The notes below the pieces were generated by a model. That model saw only the letters and a list, made by a program, of their open reading frames with translations. It was not told where the DNA came from and made no database searches. The translations under genes were made by a program, and so were the position numbers. Positions 1-8,423 of a stretch of DNA of 64,000 bases are shown here, piece after piece (position 1 is the first letter of the stretch; every line of letters begins with the position of its first letter). The DNA is from Amylibacter sp. IMCC11727 (lineage in GTDB: Bacteria > Pseudomonadota > Alphaproteobacteria > Rhodobacterales > Rhodobacteraceae): contig NZ_CP122960.1 of NCBI RefSeq assembly GCF_029854195.1, positions 3,230,001 through 3,294,000 on the forward strand. Reading direction: 5' to 3'.

Positions 1-13
1 TGCTGGGGCGCGG

Positions 14-232
14 TCAGGGATTAATCGCCTTCAATTGTAATGTCACATTCGGGTCTTCTGGGGCCCCTGTGTTCATTAAAGAAGGCTCACGCGCAAGGAT
101 CGTAACGTTGGTGTCTTCTGGCGCCAAGGTAAATGGTGGAACAGTGGCATACGGCATGGAGTTGTCAGAAAACATAGCAACACTCAAACGCGCATTACGC
201 GCTATTCCCGATGCTCCCACTTCGGGGCGCAA
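14..232 (-). pseudogene. Possible gene remnant with repeated APED-NVT motif
   Basis: The minus strand carries an open frame of up to 72 codons beginning 54 bases after the response-regulator gene. The sequence shows an internal repeat, APED-T-NVTI and APED-P-NVTL about 20 residues apart, encoded with different synonymous codons, which argues that this strand was translated. The same frame continues upstream to an ATG just after the stop of the receiver gene, but a TGA interrupts it after 13 codons. A one-base shift would carry the reading past that stop. No plausible ribosome site precedes the remaining frame. I do not recognise a family. It may be a decayed short gene. A competing plus-strand frame (69-290) ends in GAKFIKN, like the exported protein at 17736-18032, so the coding strand is not settled. 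Confidence 0.3.
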
Positions 233-286
233 AAGGATTCAAGTCGGTGGCGAACGTGGCGGCACTGGCGCAAAATTCATTAAAAA

Positions 287-658
287 TTAGGCGCGAACTG
301 GCCCGCGGCCGTAATGTTCCACAAGGGCGGCCAAATCATCTGGCTGCACGGGCGTATGCAAATGCCCGCGCGCATTGGGGATCAGCTCAAAGATGGACCC
401 GTCCGAGAAAAAGCTGTTGGCGGTCACAACAATGATCGCCACATCTGGGTTTCGATAAGTGGCAAAGTCACTGATCGCCAAAACGCTGGCATTCTTGGTG
501 GACAAATCGAGCACGAGAACATCGAATTTCGAAAACCGCAGTTTATCAATGGCCGTCTTTTCATCAGACGCCATTTCAACATCATTCCCTTGCCGTTCTA
601 AGTGCCTGCACCAAATGTCACCCAAAGAGGCGTCGGCTTCGATCACAAGAATTTTCAC
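287..658 (-). CDS. Stand-alone response regulator receiver protein
   Basis: This 123-residue protein is a single CheY-like receiver domain with no output domain. The start is taken as the GTG at 658 because AAAGGAGG lies seven bases upstream; an earlier in-frame start has no such site. The first beta strand (KILVIEADAS) supplies the acidic pair, the likely phosphorylation site is Asp51 in the VLVLDLS strand, and the switch Thr is in IVVTANS. The conserved Lys of the usual KP motif is missing: the equivalent stretch reads LHTPVQP, so phospho-signalling may be altered. No histidine kinase is adjacent; the nearest is some 56 kb away. Its partner and output are unknown. It lies divergent from the cobalamin cluster. 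Confidence 0.8.
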   Translation of the reverse strand: MKILVIEADASLGDIWCRHLERQGNDVEMASDEKTAIDKLRFSKFDVLVLDLSTKNASVLAISDFATYRNPDVAIIVVTANSFFSDGSIFELIPNARGHLHTPVQPDDLAALVEHYGRGPVRA

Positions 659-820
659 AAGCCAACCTCCTTTGCCCTTCGCCCTGACTCTGCTCATTCT
701 ATTAACAATGTATTAACAAAATCAGACCGTACGATTATGAATTGTATTTTCCTGAATTTGGTGATGAAACGAGCGAAATCTCGCTAACCAAAGCGCCTGC
801 ATGCGCAAAGAAAGGCCGCT

Positions 821-1195
821 ATGACCACAACGATCACAATTTGCGACACGTGCAAGCTCGAAGGCTGGGATGCCGCAACGTCCGACCAAACCGATGGGGA
901 ACGACTGGCCGCCGATATCGAACGTGCCGCGCAAGGCAACCCAGATGTCCAAACCCGCCGCCATTCCTGTTTGATGGGCTGCTCACACGGCTGCAACATC
1001 GCCATTCAGGCAGATGGAAAGCTCACCTATGTGATGGGCCGTTTCGAACCCGGTGCAGAGGCCGCCGAAGGCATCGTTGAATACGCCACCAAACACGCGG
1101 CATCCGAAAAGGGGCAGGTTCCATTTCGCGAATGGCCACAGGCGGTAAAAGGCCATTTTGTGTCGCGCATTCCCACTTTGCCAAACGCGGATTGA
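821..1195 (+). CDS. DUF1636 metal-binding protein of the cobalamin cluster
   Basis: This 124-residue protein belongs to DUF1636, a small ferredoxin-like family often found among cobalamin genes. Four cysteines fit a metal or 2Fe-2S site: two in CDTC near residue 8 and two in CLMGC near residue 50, followed by SHGC. AAAGG stands seven bases before the ATG. The stop is followed two bases later by the GTG of cobC, so the two are co-transcribed and probably coupled. A small hairpin (AGCGA-AATC-TCGCT) lies 35 bases upstream. I found no cobalamin riboswitch in the leader. The biochemical role is not established; metal handling for the corrin pathway is an inference from context. Confidence 0.8.
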   Translation: MTTTITICDTCKLEGWDAATSDQTDGERLAADIERAAQGNPDVQTRRHSCLMGCSHGCNIAIQADGKLTYVMGRFEPGAEAAEGIVEYATKHAASEKGQVPFREWPQAVKGHFVSRIPTLPNAD

Positions 1196-1197
1196 CG

Positions 1198-2172
1198 GTG
1201 ACAGCCAACCATCACAACACAGGGCCAAACACCCGCGACCACGGTGGTGGTCTTGATGCGGCTGTGGCCCGTTTCGGTGGAACACGCGCCGATTGGATTG
1301 ATCTATCTACGGGGATCAATCCCACATCCTATCCTTTGCCAGACATTCCCGCACGGTTTTGGCAGGCCCTGCCAGACAGCGGCGATCAAGCGGCGCTTAA
1401 GGCCGCCGCTAGATCGTTTTGGAACATTCCTGATCGGGCGGATATTGCCGCAGCTTCGGGCGTGTCTGCCCTGATAGCCGCCCTTCCGCGTCTGGGGCAC
1501 AGCGGCACCGTGGGCATCGCCCAACCCACCTACAACGAACATGCCGCCAGCTTTTCTGCCTTTGGCTGGGATGTGCAAACCACTCCGTCAGACACCAATG
1601 TCTACGTCCATCCCAACAACCCCGATGGGCGACTTTGGCCACTGGATACAATTTGCGCCAACCACAAAACCCTCACCATCATTGACGAGAGTTTTTGCGA
1701 CACCACCCCGGATCAAACCCATATCCACCTCACGGATCAACGCGGGTTTATTGTGCTAAAGGGTTTGGGTAAATTCTGGGGCCTTGCGGGGCTCCGCCTT
1801 GGCTTTGCTGTGGCGCATCCCGATACGATTGCGCAGCTGGAACATATGCTCGGCCCTTGGGCCATTTCAGGGCCTGCACAACACATCGGCAAAATTGCCT
1901 TGTCAGACTCAGATTGGGCGGCGGCAACCCGTCAAACACTGCAAAATGACGCAAACCGTTTGGATCAAATCATGACCAACGCAGGGGCCACATCCAGTTG
2001 CGGCACCACCCTGTTTCGCACCTATCATGTTGCAAACGCGCAAGCATGGTTCGAAAAACTGGCCGCACATCATATTCTTTCAAGGGTTTTCCCCTATTCC
2101 GACACAATGATCCGTTTGGGTTTGCCAAACGACGCCCATGACTGGGCCCGCATTGAACAGGCGATGGAGTAA
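1198..2172 (+). CDS. cobC: Threonine-phosphate decarboxylase (cobalamin biosynthesis)
   Basis: This is a PLP enzyme of aminotransferase fold type I that makes the aminopropanol phosphate linker of cobalamin. With the GTG start at 1198, directly after the DUF1636 stop, it has 324 residues, normal for the family. An upstream in-frame ATG at 1132 would lie wholly inside DUF1636 and is rejected. Typical features are DHGG near residue 14, DLSTGINP near 36, HPNNPDGR near 138, the IIDESF strand near 161, and the PLP lysine (about 192) in LGKFWGLAGLRLG. The stop is followed after three bases by cbiB, the next step of the pathway. Confidence 0.9.
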   Translation: MTANHHNTGPNTRDHGGGLDAAVARFGGTRADWIDLSTGINPTSYPLPDIPARFWQALPDSGDQAALKAAARSFWNIPDRADIAAASGVSALIAALPRLGHSGTVGIAQPTYNEHAASFSAFGWDVQTTPSDTNVYVHPNNPDGRLWPLDTICANHKTLTIIDESFCDTTPDQTHIHLTDQRGFIVLKGLGKFWGLAGLRLGFAVAHPDTIAQLEHMLGPWAISGPAQHIGKIALSDSDWAAATRQTLQNDANRLDQIMTNAGATSSCGTTLFRTYHVANAQAWFEKLAAHHILSRVFPYSDTMIRLGLPNDAHDWARIEQAME

Positions 2173-2175
2173 GCG

Positions 2176-3129
2176 ATGAGCGTGTTTCTGATGGTGCTGC
2201 TTGCACTTTTGCTCGACTTCTTTTTGGGGGAACCTGAAAAGGTATGGGATCGGTATCCTCACCCCGCCACTCTTATGGGCCGTGTGGTCAACTGGTTGGA
2301 CGAAACGCTGAACAACGGATCACAGCGGCAGGTCAAGGGCTTTGTGGCTGTGGGCGTGATGATTGTCGTCGCCTTTATTCCAGGCCTGATCTTGGAAAAA
2401 CTCAACAACATCGAATTTCTCGGTTTCGACATTCTTGTAAACCTCGTCGAAGTGGTCATCGCCGCTGTCCTGATCGCCCATCGCAGCTTGATTGATCACG
2501 TCCGCGATGTGGCGACCGCACTGCAATCTGGTCTGCCACAAGGGCGCAACGCGGTGTCGATGATTGTTGGCCGTGACACGGGCCAGATGAGCGAAACTGA
2601 CGTATCCCGCGCCGCCATCGAAAGCGCAGCGGAGAATTTTTCAGACGGGGTGATCGCACCTGTGTTCTGGTTCCTGATCCTCGGCCTTCCTGGTATTTTG
2701 ATCTATAAAATGATCAACACCGCAGATAGCATGATCGGCTATCGCACCGAAGAATACGCTGAATTTGGTTTTGCCGCTGCCAAACTCGATGACCTGCTCA
2801 ACTGGCTCCCTGCACGCATCAGCGCCATGTTGATTTGCGCCGTACATTTCGATCGCACCGCCTTTGATGTTGTGTTCGAAGACGCGGATTTGCACCGCTC
2901 CCCCAATGCAGGCTGGCCCGAAAGCGCAATGGCCGGTGTTCTCGATGTGTCGCTGGCTGGTCCTCGCAGTTACGATGGCCAGATGAGCGATGATCTGTTC
3001 GTAAACCGCCAAGGCAAACGGGACCTCAACGCACAAGACGTTCTCGACAGCGTAAAAGCCCTGAACCGCAGTTGGTTTGGCCTTGCAGGGTTTTTCGGCC
3101 TCTTCACGCTCCTGTTCTGGATCTTGTGA
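2176..3129 (+). CDS. cbiB: Adenosylcobinamide-phosphate synthase
   Basis: This 317-residue integral membrane protein (CbiB/CobD) joins adenosylcobyric acid to the aminopropanol phosphate made by CobC. It starts with a hydrophobic helix followed by DFFLGEPEKVWDR and HPATLMG, the family's N-terminal signature. The central ESAAENFSDGVIAPVFW and NTADSMIGY motifs are intact. About four to five membrane segments are visible, including a C-terminal one. Its ATG lies three bases after the cobC stop. The cluster here holds only these late steps, so the rest of the pathway must be elsewhere. No terminator follows before gap. Confidence 0.93.
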   Translation: MSVFLMVLLALLLDFFLGEPEKVWDRYPHPATLMGRVVNWLDETLNNGSQRQVKGFVAVGVMIVVAFIPGLILEKLNNIEFLGFDILVNLVEVVIAAVLIAHRSLIDHVRDVATALQSGLPQGRNAVSMIVGRDTGQMSETDVSRAAIESAAENFSDGVIAPVFWFLILGLPGILIYKMINTADSMIGYRTEEYAEFGFAAAKLDDLLNWLPARISAMLICAVHFDRTAFDVVFEDADLHRSPNAGWPESAMAGVLDVSLAGPRSYDGQMSDDLFVNRQGKRDLNAQDVLDSVKALNRSWFGLAGFFGLFTLLFWIL

Positions 3130-3171
3130 TCGCGTGACAACGTGATGCCTGTTGATCCTTTTGCATTTTTA

Positions 3172-3185
3172 CGTTATCGCTAACG
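3172..3185. promoter_or_regulatory. Candidate CceR/PckR-like operator upstream of gap
   Basis: CGTTATCGCTAACG is an imperfect palindrome (GTTA-TCGC-TAAC) 22 bases before the gap ATG. The 12-mer TTATCGCTAACG recurs exactly upstream of pyk at 48628-48639. LacI-family regulators of central carbon metabolism in alphaproteobacteria (CceR, PckR) bind GTTA-CG-TAAC type palindromes and control gap and pyk. A possible -35 (TTGATC) lies 16 bases upstream, which would place the site on the -10 region, suited to repression. Confidence 0.6.
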
Positions 3186-3207
3186 CAAGCTATTGAAGGA
3201 CACGATC

Positions 3208-4206
3208 ATGACTGTAAAAGTAGGCATCAACGGATTTGGCCGCATTGGTCGCAACGTATTGCGCGCCATCCTCGAAAGCGGGCGCACCGATATCGAAGTG
3301 GTGGCCATCAATGATCTGACACCCGTCGATAACTCGGCCTATCTGTTCAAATACGACAGCGTTCACAAAGTATTCCCTGGCGATGTGTCCCACAGTTCCG
3401 ATGAAATCATCATCAACGGCAAGGCCATTCGCGTCACTTCCGAACGGGACCCATCCCAACTGGATTGGAACCACGTAGACATCGCACTGGAATGCACCGG
3501 TTTTTTCAAAGACCACGACAAGGCCCAGATGTATCTGACAGCAGGTGCAAAACGCGTACTGGTATCTGCACCAGGCAAAGGAGCAGATCGCACGGTTGTG
3601 TACGGCGTGAACCACACCGATTTGACCGCAGATGACATCATCGTTTCAAATGCGTCCTGCACCACCAATTGCCTCGCGCCAATGGCCAAAGTTATTCACG
3701 ATACTTTCGGAATCGAAGACGGTCTGATTACAACTGTTCATGCCTACACAGGCAGCCAACCAACTCTGGATCGCGGCAACAAAAATTGGGAACGCGGGCG
3801 CGCAGCGGCCTTATCAATGGTGCCAACCACAACGGGCGCGGCCAAAGCTGTCGGCTTGGTCCTGCCAGAACTCAACGGCAAACTGAACGGCGTGGCCATT
3901 CGTGTACCAACGCCAAACGTGTCTTGCACCGATTTCAAATTCAACACATCCAAAGACCTAAGTGTCCAAGCCATCAACGATGCGATCTCCGCTGCGGCGC
4001 ATGGCGCGATGAAGGGGATTTTGGGCACAGAGTCCCTACCGCTCGTGTCCATCGACCTAAACCATGATCCCCGCTCCTCCATCGTCGCTCTTGAAGAAAC
4101 CCAAGTCCAAGGACGCATGGGCCGCTTGTTGTCTTGGTATGACAACGAATGGGGCTTTTCCAACCGCATGGCCGACACTGCCGTTGCGATGGGCAGATTG
4201 CTCTAA
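3208..4206 (+). CDS. gap: Glyceraldehyde-3-phosphate dehydrogenase, type I
   Basis: This 332-residue enzyme converts glyceraldehyde 3-phosphate to 1,3-bisphosphoglycerate with NAD(P)+ in glycolysis, and the reverse in gluconeogenesis. The N-terminal GINGFGRIGRN binds the cofactor. SNASCTTNCLAP carries the catalytic cysteine (Cys151), and the active-site histidine is in TTVHAYTGSQ. The start is the ATG at 3208, preceded by GAAGGA at eight bases; a TTG five codons earlier is ignored. The gene stands alone. It converges on the acyltransferase gene, with the two ends overlapping by four bases. The palindrome at 3172-3185 probably controls it. Confidence 0.97.
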   Translation: MTVKVGINGFGRIGRNVLRAILESGRTDIEVVAINDLTPVDNSAYLFKYDSVHKVFPGDVSHSSDEIIINGKAIRVTSERDPSQLDWNHVDIALECTGFFKDHDKAQMYLTAGAKRVLVSAPGKGADRTVVYGVNHTDLTADDIIVSNASCTTNCLAPMAKVIHDTFGIEDGLITTVHAYTGSQPTLDRGNKNWERGRAAALSMVPTTTGAAKAVGLVLPELNGKLNGVAIRVPTPNVSCTDFKFNTSKDLSVQAINDAISAAAHGAMKGILGTESLPLVSIDLNHDPRSSIVALEETQVQGRMGRLLSWYDNEWGFSNRMADTAVAMGRLL

Positions 4207-4952
4207 CCCAGCTTTTTAACGTCGAACCCTGCTTCTGCCATCAACGCGTTAGAGGCAGGCTCGATAATCTCTTCCAACTTTGCAGTAAATTCCGCTGTAT
4301 CCATATCAACTGCATCCGCAGGCTGGATCGTTGGCAAAAACTCCAAAACGGCCAATCCGGGCTTGCGGTAAATCCCATGGCGGGGCCAAAACACACCCAC
4401 ATTGGTGGCCGTTGGCACAACGGGTTGCCCAGTTTCTTTTTGCAACACCGCAGCACCCACCTTGTAAGGCAGATGCGCCCCCGCCGCGACGCGCGTGCCC
4501 TGTGGAAAAATAATCAACTGGCCCGGCAGGGCTTTGCCCGATTTCACATCTGCGACCATCTTTTTGATCGCAGCACCGCGTTTGCCACGTTCCACAGGAA
4601 CACACCCAATTTTCAGGCCAAACCACCCCAAGATCGGCGCGTATTTCAGAATTGCTTTCATGATGAACTTAGGCCGCGGCACCGCCGACACGATCAGAAT
4701 AATGTCAAAAAAGCTCTGGTGTTTTGATGCGATCAACACTTCATCGGTTGGAACCTCACCTCGAATTTCAGACTTCAGCCCAATCATCCAAGACGCCGTC
4801 CAACGCACCCAGCGGCAATAGGTATGCACCCCATGAAAGGCGTAATCGTTGTTAAGGACCGTGCGCGGAATGTAATACAACGCCAGTACAAACATCGCCA
4901 AATACATCTGCCCGATGAAAAACAGGCTCCGCAGCCATTGAATTGCATACAT
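4203..4952 (-). CDS. 1-acyl-sn-glycerol-3-phosphate acyltransferase (PlsC family)
   Basis: This 249-residue membrane-associated enzyme transfers acyl chains to lysophosphatidic acid in phospholipid synthesis. The catalytic HX4D motif is HQSFFD at residues 78-83, and the glycerol-phosphate motif FPQGTR is near 149-154. An N-terminal hydrophobic segment (about 8-28) anchors it. The chosen ATG overlaps the ftsX stop by one base (TGATG) and follows AAAGG, so it is coupled to ftsX; a longer frame would run back into ftsX. The ftsE-ftsX-plsC order ties envelope division and lipid synthesis in one transcript. Whether it is the main PlsC or a paralogue cannot be told here. Confidence 0.88.
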   Translation of the reverse strand: MYAIQWLRSLFFIGQMYLAMFVLALYYIPRTVLNNDYAFHGVHTYCRWVRWTASWMIGLKSEIRGEVPTDEVLIASKHQSFFDIILIVSAVPRPKFIMKAILKYAPILGWFGLKIGCVPVERGKRGAAIKKMVADVKSGKALPGQLIIFPQGTRVAAGAHLPYKVGAAVLQKETGQPVVPTATNVGVFWPRHGIYRKPGLAVLEFLPTIQPADAVDMDTAEFTAKLEEIIEPASNALMAEAGFDVKKLG

Positions 4953-5854
4953 CAGCTTAACCTTTGCAATGTTCTGAACGCGGCCCAACGCGTGGCCCAA
5001 AACGCCACAAACGCAGCCAGCGGCGGGATCAGGAACGGCAGTATCCAATGCCAACCTTTAAACCCAAGCCCCGTTAGAAACGCCCCCTCTTCTGCGGCGG
5101 CAGGCATAAAAAACACCCCAACCAGCGCAATCGCAGTGCCAACACAGGCCCCGATCAACGCACGCAGGGTAAAGCGGCGCACAAACGCACGCGCAATATA
5201 AACATCCCGCGCACCGATCAGGCGCAGCACGCCAATCACTTGCCCATTCGCCGCCAACGCGGATTGCGCCGCAAGCGTAATCATCGCCGCTGTTGACCCT
5301 GCGATCAGCAGGATTGAAATCAACCCCAAAACCCGCAACCGCGTGGCCGCATTCACCAAAGGCCGCCGCCAACGGGTATGATCATCCAATACAGCGCCTG
5401 GTGCCTCGGCCGCCAATCGCAGTTTCAAACCCGCACTGTCAGGGCCGCGACCTTCTTCCAGAACCTCGATCAATCGGGGCACAGGCAATGTATCCAGCGG
5501 CAAATCTGGTCCGAACCACGGCTCCAGCAATTTACGCTGTTCCTCATCCGACATCACACGCGCACTGGCGATCCCGGGTGTGGTGCGCAACACTTCCAGC
5601 ACAGCCTGAGATTGGGCCGCCATTTGCCCTTCGGGCGCAGAAATCCGAATGGTAGAGGTCCGCGCCAATTCCGCATCCCATCGCGCCGCCAATCGCCCTG
5701 TTGCCAGGGACAACGCCAATGCAAACACCGTCAAAAACGCCATGGCCGCAGCGGTAAATGTGGTCAGCCGCGCGGTAAAGCCGCTGGGGGGCACAACACG
5801 GTCCGCATTGCTGTCACCGCTGAAAACATCCAAAAATGCCCGAATACGTTCCAT
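4952..5854 (-). CDS. ftsX: Cell division protein FtsX
   Basis: This 300-residue protein is the permease-like partner of FtsE. It has an N-terminal cytoplasmic arm, a first membrane helix near residues 30-52, a periplasmic domain of about 110 residues, and three further helices in the C-terminal half, as in FtsX. FtsEX governs septal peptidoglycan hydrolases in other proteobacteria. The ATG at 5854 overlaps the ftsE stop (TGATG); a GTG one codon upstream is also possible. The C-terminal permease core includes the VIGVLRLIGARDVYIAR stretch typical of FtsX/MacB-type permeases. Confidence 0.88.
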   Translation of the reverse strand: MERIRAFLDVFSGDSNADRVVPPSGFTARLTTFTAAAMAFLTVFALALSLATGRLAARWDAELARTSTIRISAPEGQMAAQSQAVLEVLRTTPGIASARVMSDEEQRKLLEPWFGPDLPLDTLPVPRLIEVLEEGRGPDSAGLKLRLAAEAPGAVLDDHTRWRRPLVNAATRLRVLGLISILLIAGSTAAMITLAAQSALAANGQVIGVLRLIGARDVYIARAFVRRFTLRALIGACVGTAIALVGVFFMPAAAEEGAFLTGLGFKGWHWILPFLIPPLAAFVAFWATRWAAFRTLQRLS

Positions 5855-6531
5855 CACAAATCCGCCCCTGCCAGTTGCAGCTTTTTGTTACTGATACGCA
5901 AAACACGCGCCGACACTTCGGATTTTACTGTGCGGATCAGGTTCAGATCGTGGGTCGCAATCAGGATCGTCTTACCCATCTTGTTCAATTCCACCAACAA
6001 CGCCAGCAACCGCTGCGCCATTTCCCAATCCACGTTGCCCGTGGGCTCATCCGCCAAAATCAGATCGGGCGACATAATAATCGCACGGGCCAACGCCGCA
6101 CGTTGGCGCTCTCCCCCTGATAATTCAGGCGGCAAGGCATCACCACGTTCGGTCAAACCCACCCAACCAAGCAAATCGTCAATATTCGATGGATGCACGT
6201 CATCCTCACGCCCAGACACCGTTAAGGGCAGCGCGAGGTTTTCCCGCACCGACAGGTGATCCAGAAACTGACAGTTTTGATGCACAACACCGATCCGACG
6301 GCGCACTTTGGCGATATCATCACGCGTCATGGCGCGAACATCTTGTTCGAACACACGCACCATACCCGTTGTGGGCAACAACGCCTGATAACACAGGTTC
6401 AACAGCGTTGTTTTACCTGACCCAGACGGCCCCGTTAAAAAATGGAACGATCCTGGCTGCAATCGCAGCGTCATTTCGCTCAGAATGTCCTGACCACCAT
6501 AGGTGAAGCCTGCGTTTTTCAGCTCGATCAA
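5854..6531 (-). CDS. ftsE: Cell division ATP-binding protein FtsE
   Basis: This is the ABC ATPase of the FtsEX complex. With a TTG start at 6531, preceded by GAAGGCGGG, it has 225 residues, the usual FtsE length; the longer frame adds an unlikely basic extension. Walker A GPSGSGKTT is at about 34-42, the Q-loop VVHQNCQFLDHL near 85, the signature ELSGGERQRAALARAI near 135-150, and Walker B LILADEPTGNVD near 155-166, followed by the H-loop ATHD. It heads the ftsE-ftsX-plsC operon, which is divergent from the zinc-ribbon gene. Confidence 0.92.
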   Translation of the reverse strand: MIELKNAGFTYGGQDILSEMTLRLQPGSFHFLTGPSGSGKTTLLNLCYQALLPTTGMVRVFEQDVRAMTRDDIAKVRRRIGVVHQNCQFLDHLSVRENLALPLTVSGREDDVHPSNIDDLLGWVGLTERGDALPPELSGGERQRAALARAIIMSPDLILADEPTGNVDWEMAQRLLALLVELNKMGKTILIATHDLNLIRTVKSEVSARVLRISNKKLQLAGADL

Positions 6532-6709
6532 GGGGTGCCCGCCTTCTGCCTGAAACCTTGTTTTGCATCTTTTCGCCCATCCCACGCAAACATGCAATCT
6601 TTACAAAATATATGAGATGCTTGGAAAGGCGGTGTTCCGCCGCTAAAACTATAAAAAAGCTGATTCGCTAGGGGGCAATCGGCACATAATAAAAACGAGC
6701 GAGGGTGCC

Positions 6710-8386
6710 ATGCGGATAGTATGCCCAAGATGTGTCGCGCAGTACGAAGTAGACGAAAGTGCCATTCCGGAAACTGGCCGCGAGGTTCAGTGCGCCAATT
6801 GTGAAAACATTTGGTTCCAAGACTACATCGAAATGCTGCCCACTTCGGCCGATGATGATGTGGATACCGGTGCCGAAGAAGACCAAGGCGTCTTTGACGA
6901 TCTGGATGGCAAAACCGAAGCAAGTTTCTATTCCAATCGCGGCTCTGGCCCCGATGTGGTCGCAGATGATCAAGAACCGCTCGATGACGATGACCCTGCA
7001 GATCTTTTGGCGGATGATGACGCCTACGACGAAGATGCGTATGACGATGACGAGCCCGCCACAAACATTCCTGTTCCCCCCGTTGATGAAGAAGTGCTCG
7101 ACGTTCTGCGTTCAGAAGCTGCATTCTCCTCTGCCCGCGATCAACTAGATGTTGCAACAGCCAATGCGCTCGACGGGGACGGTGAAGCGATCAAATCCGC
7201 CCTTGAGGACAGCACGCCCCCAGCAGCAGAGGTGGACGAACTCACTGCCTTTCTCGATGCGCACAGCGAACCAGAAACCACCGAGGCCGAACCAGAAGAA
7301 TTGGTCGATGACGTCGAAGAAGACATCGAAGATGCCCCTGCGGACCCAGATTTCGATCCACTTGCCGATCTGGAAGCCATTCGCAGCCAGCTCAACGACA
7401 TGGGAGAGGAACAAGCAAGCGAAACGGAATACGCGCCAAACCTGCCCATTGATGACCCAATCGAAGACGCCGCGTCGCTTGCGGATGATGGCTCAGACAA
7501 TGACGCTGCCCCAGAAGAGCCGCGCTCCGATGATCCCGAATTTGATGCCGCTGCCTTAACCGCCGCACTTGATGCAGGTGGTCTGGATGTGGACGATGAT
7601 TTTGACGACGAAGACGATGGCACCCGCCACGCCTATCGCGCAGATGGCATTACGCCATCGGACACCATTGATGACGCGGACGACGAAGTTGAAGACGCGC
7701 TGCCAAACACAGACGGTGTCAGCGATGATCTCGCGGCGGCCCTAAAAGAAGCATCCTCCGAAGAAACAGACGCCGAAGACGAAGCCCCAACCGAAGAGGG
7801 AGGCGAGGCCGTAACCGCCGCCGCAGCCGCCGTTGGTCTAACCCGTCCTCGTCCGCGTGCCAAAGGCTCGCGCGCGCGGGCACGTACCTTACCTGGCTTT
7901 GATGAAGGCGCAGAAACCAGCGCCCCACCCAAAGACGATCTGGCCGCGACGATCTCCGAAGCCGTCGACGATGTTGCTGACACGGTTCCAGATGACCTCG
8001 ACCTGCCAGAGATTGACGAAGAAAAACTGGCAGCCGCCGTGGATACATCGCGCAAAGCCGATCCGAACCGCCGCCCAAAACGCGACGGCAAGGCATTGTT
8101 GCCTGACGTGGATGAATTGGATGCTTCGCTGCGCTCCGAACCCGAAGAACCGCGCCGCCGCGACCGCGAAATGATGGAAGCCCACGAAGAAGAGCTGGCC
8201 AATGCAGGCAAAGGCGGGTTCCGCCGCGCCTTTATCTGGACCTTGTTCATCATCGCGCTTTTAATCGCTCTTTATGTGCTGCGGCCGCAACTGGTCGCCG
8301 CCCTGCCAGCGGCCGCCATGGTTCTTGATCCCTACGCCGCCGCAATTGATAGCGTGCGGGCGCTGATCAACGGTCTTATTGGGTAA
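6710..8386 (+). CDS. Acidic zinc-ribbon (MJ0042-type) membrane protein
   Basis: This 558-residue protein begins with a zinc-ribbon of the MJ0042 type: CPRC near residue 5 and CANC near 28, with GREVQC between. A long, very acidic and Ala-rich stretch follows (about 45-480) with runs of Asp and Glu, probably disordered. A short basic patch (RPRPRAKGSRARAR) lies near 385. One membrane helix is near the C-terminus (about 505-527), ending in a short tail. Such proteins commonly stand next to ftsE in alphaproteobacteria. The function is unknown; a role at the division site or as an envelope scaffold is only inferred from position. Confidence 0.75.
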   Translation: MRIVCPRCVAQYEVDESAIPETGREVQCANCENIWFQDYIEMLPTSADDDVDTGAEEDQGVFDDLDGKTEASFYSNRGSGPDVVADDQEPLDDDDPADLLADDDAYDEDAYDDDEPATNIPVPPVDEEVLDVLRSEAAFSSARDQLDVATANALDGDGEAIKSALEDSTPPAAEVDELTAFLDAHSEPETTEAEPEELVDDVEEDIEDAPADPDFDPLADLEAIRSQLNDMGEEQASETEYAPNLPIDDPIEDAASLADDGSDNDAAPEEPRSDDPEFDAAALTAALDAGGLDVDDDFDDEDDGTRHAYRADGITPSDTIDDADDEVEDALPNTDGVSDDLAAALKEASSEETDAEDEAPTEEGGEAVTAAAAAVGLTRPRPRAKGSRARARTLPGFDEGAETSAPPKDDLAATISEAVDDVADTVPDDLDLPEIDEEKLAAAVDTSRKADPNRRPKRDGKALLPDVDELDASLRSEPEEPRRRDREMMEAHEEELANAGKGGFRRAFIWTLFIIALLIALYVLRPQLVAALPAAAMVLDPYAAAIDSVRALINGLIG

Positions 8387-8392
8387 ACGGAT

Positions 8393-8412
8393 GGGCGGCT
8401 CAATTGCCGCCC
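8393..8412 (+). terminator. GC-rich stem-loop after the zinc-ribbon gene
   Basis: GGGCGGC and GCCGCCC pair around TCAATT six bases after the stop codon. There is no T-run, so intrinsic termination is uncertain. It also sits at the convergent end of the DUF1203 gene. Confidence 0.4.
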
Positions 8413-8423
8413 GCCCAAACAGC

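Noticed and set aside
781..788. CGCTAAC upstream of DUF1636 as a third glycolytic operator
   Set aside because: Only one half-site is present and the left half (GTTA) is missing.
659..820. Cobalamin riboswitch before DUF1636-cobC-cbiB
   Set aside because: I looked for the conserved core elements of the B12 riboswitch in the 160-base leader and saw none; it is also too short.
1132..1197. ATG start for cobC inside DUF1636
   Set aside because: It would add 22 codons with no homology and overlap the upstream gene; the GTG at 1198 directly follows the stop.
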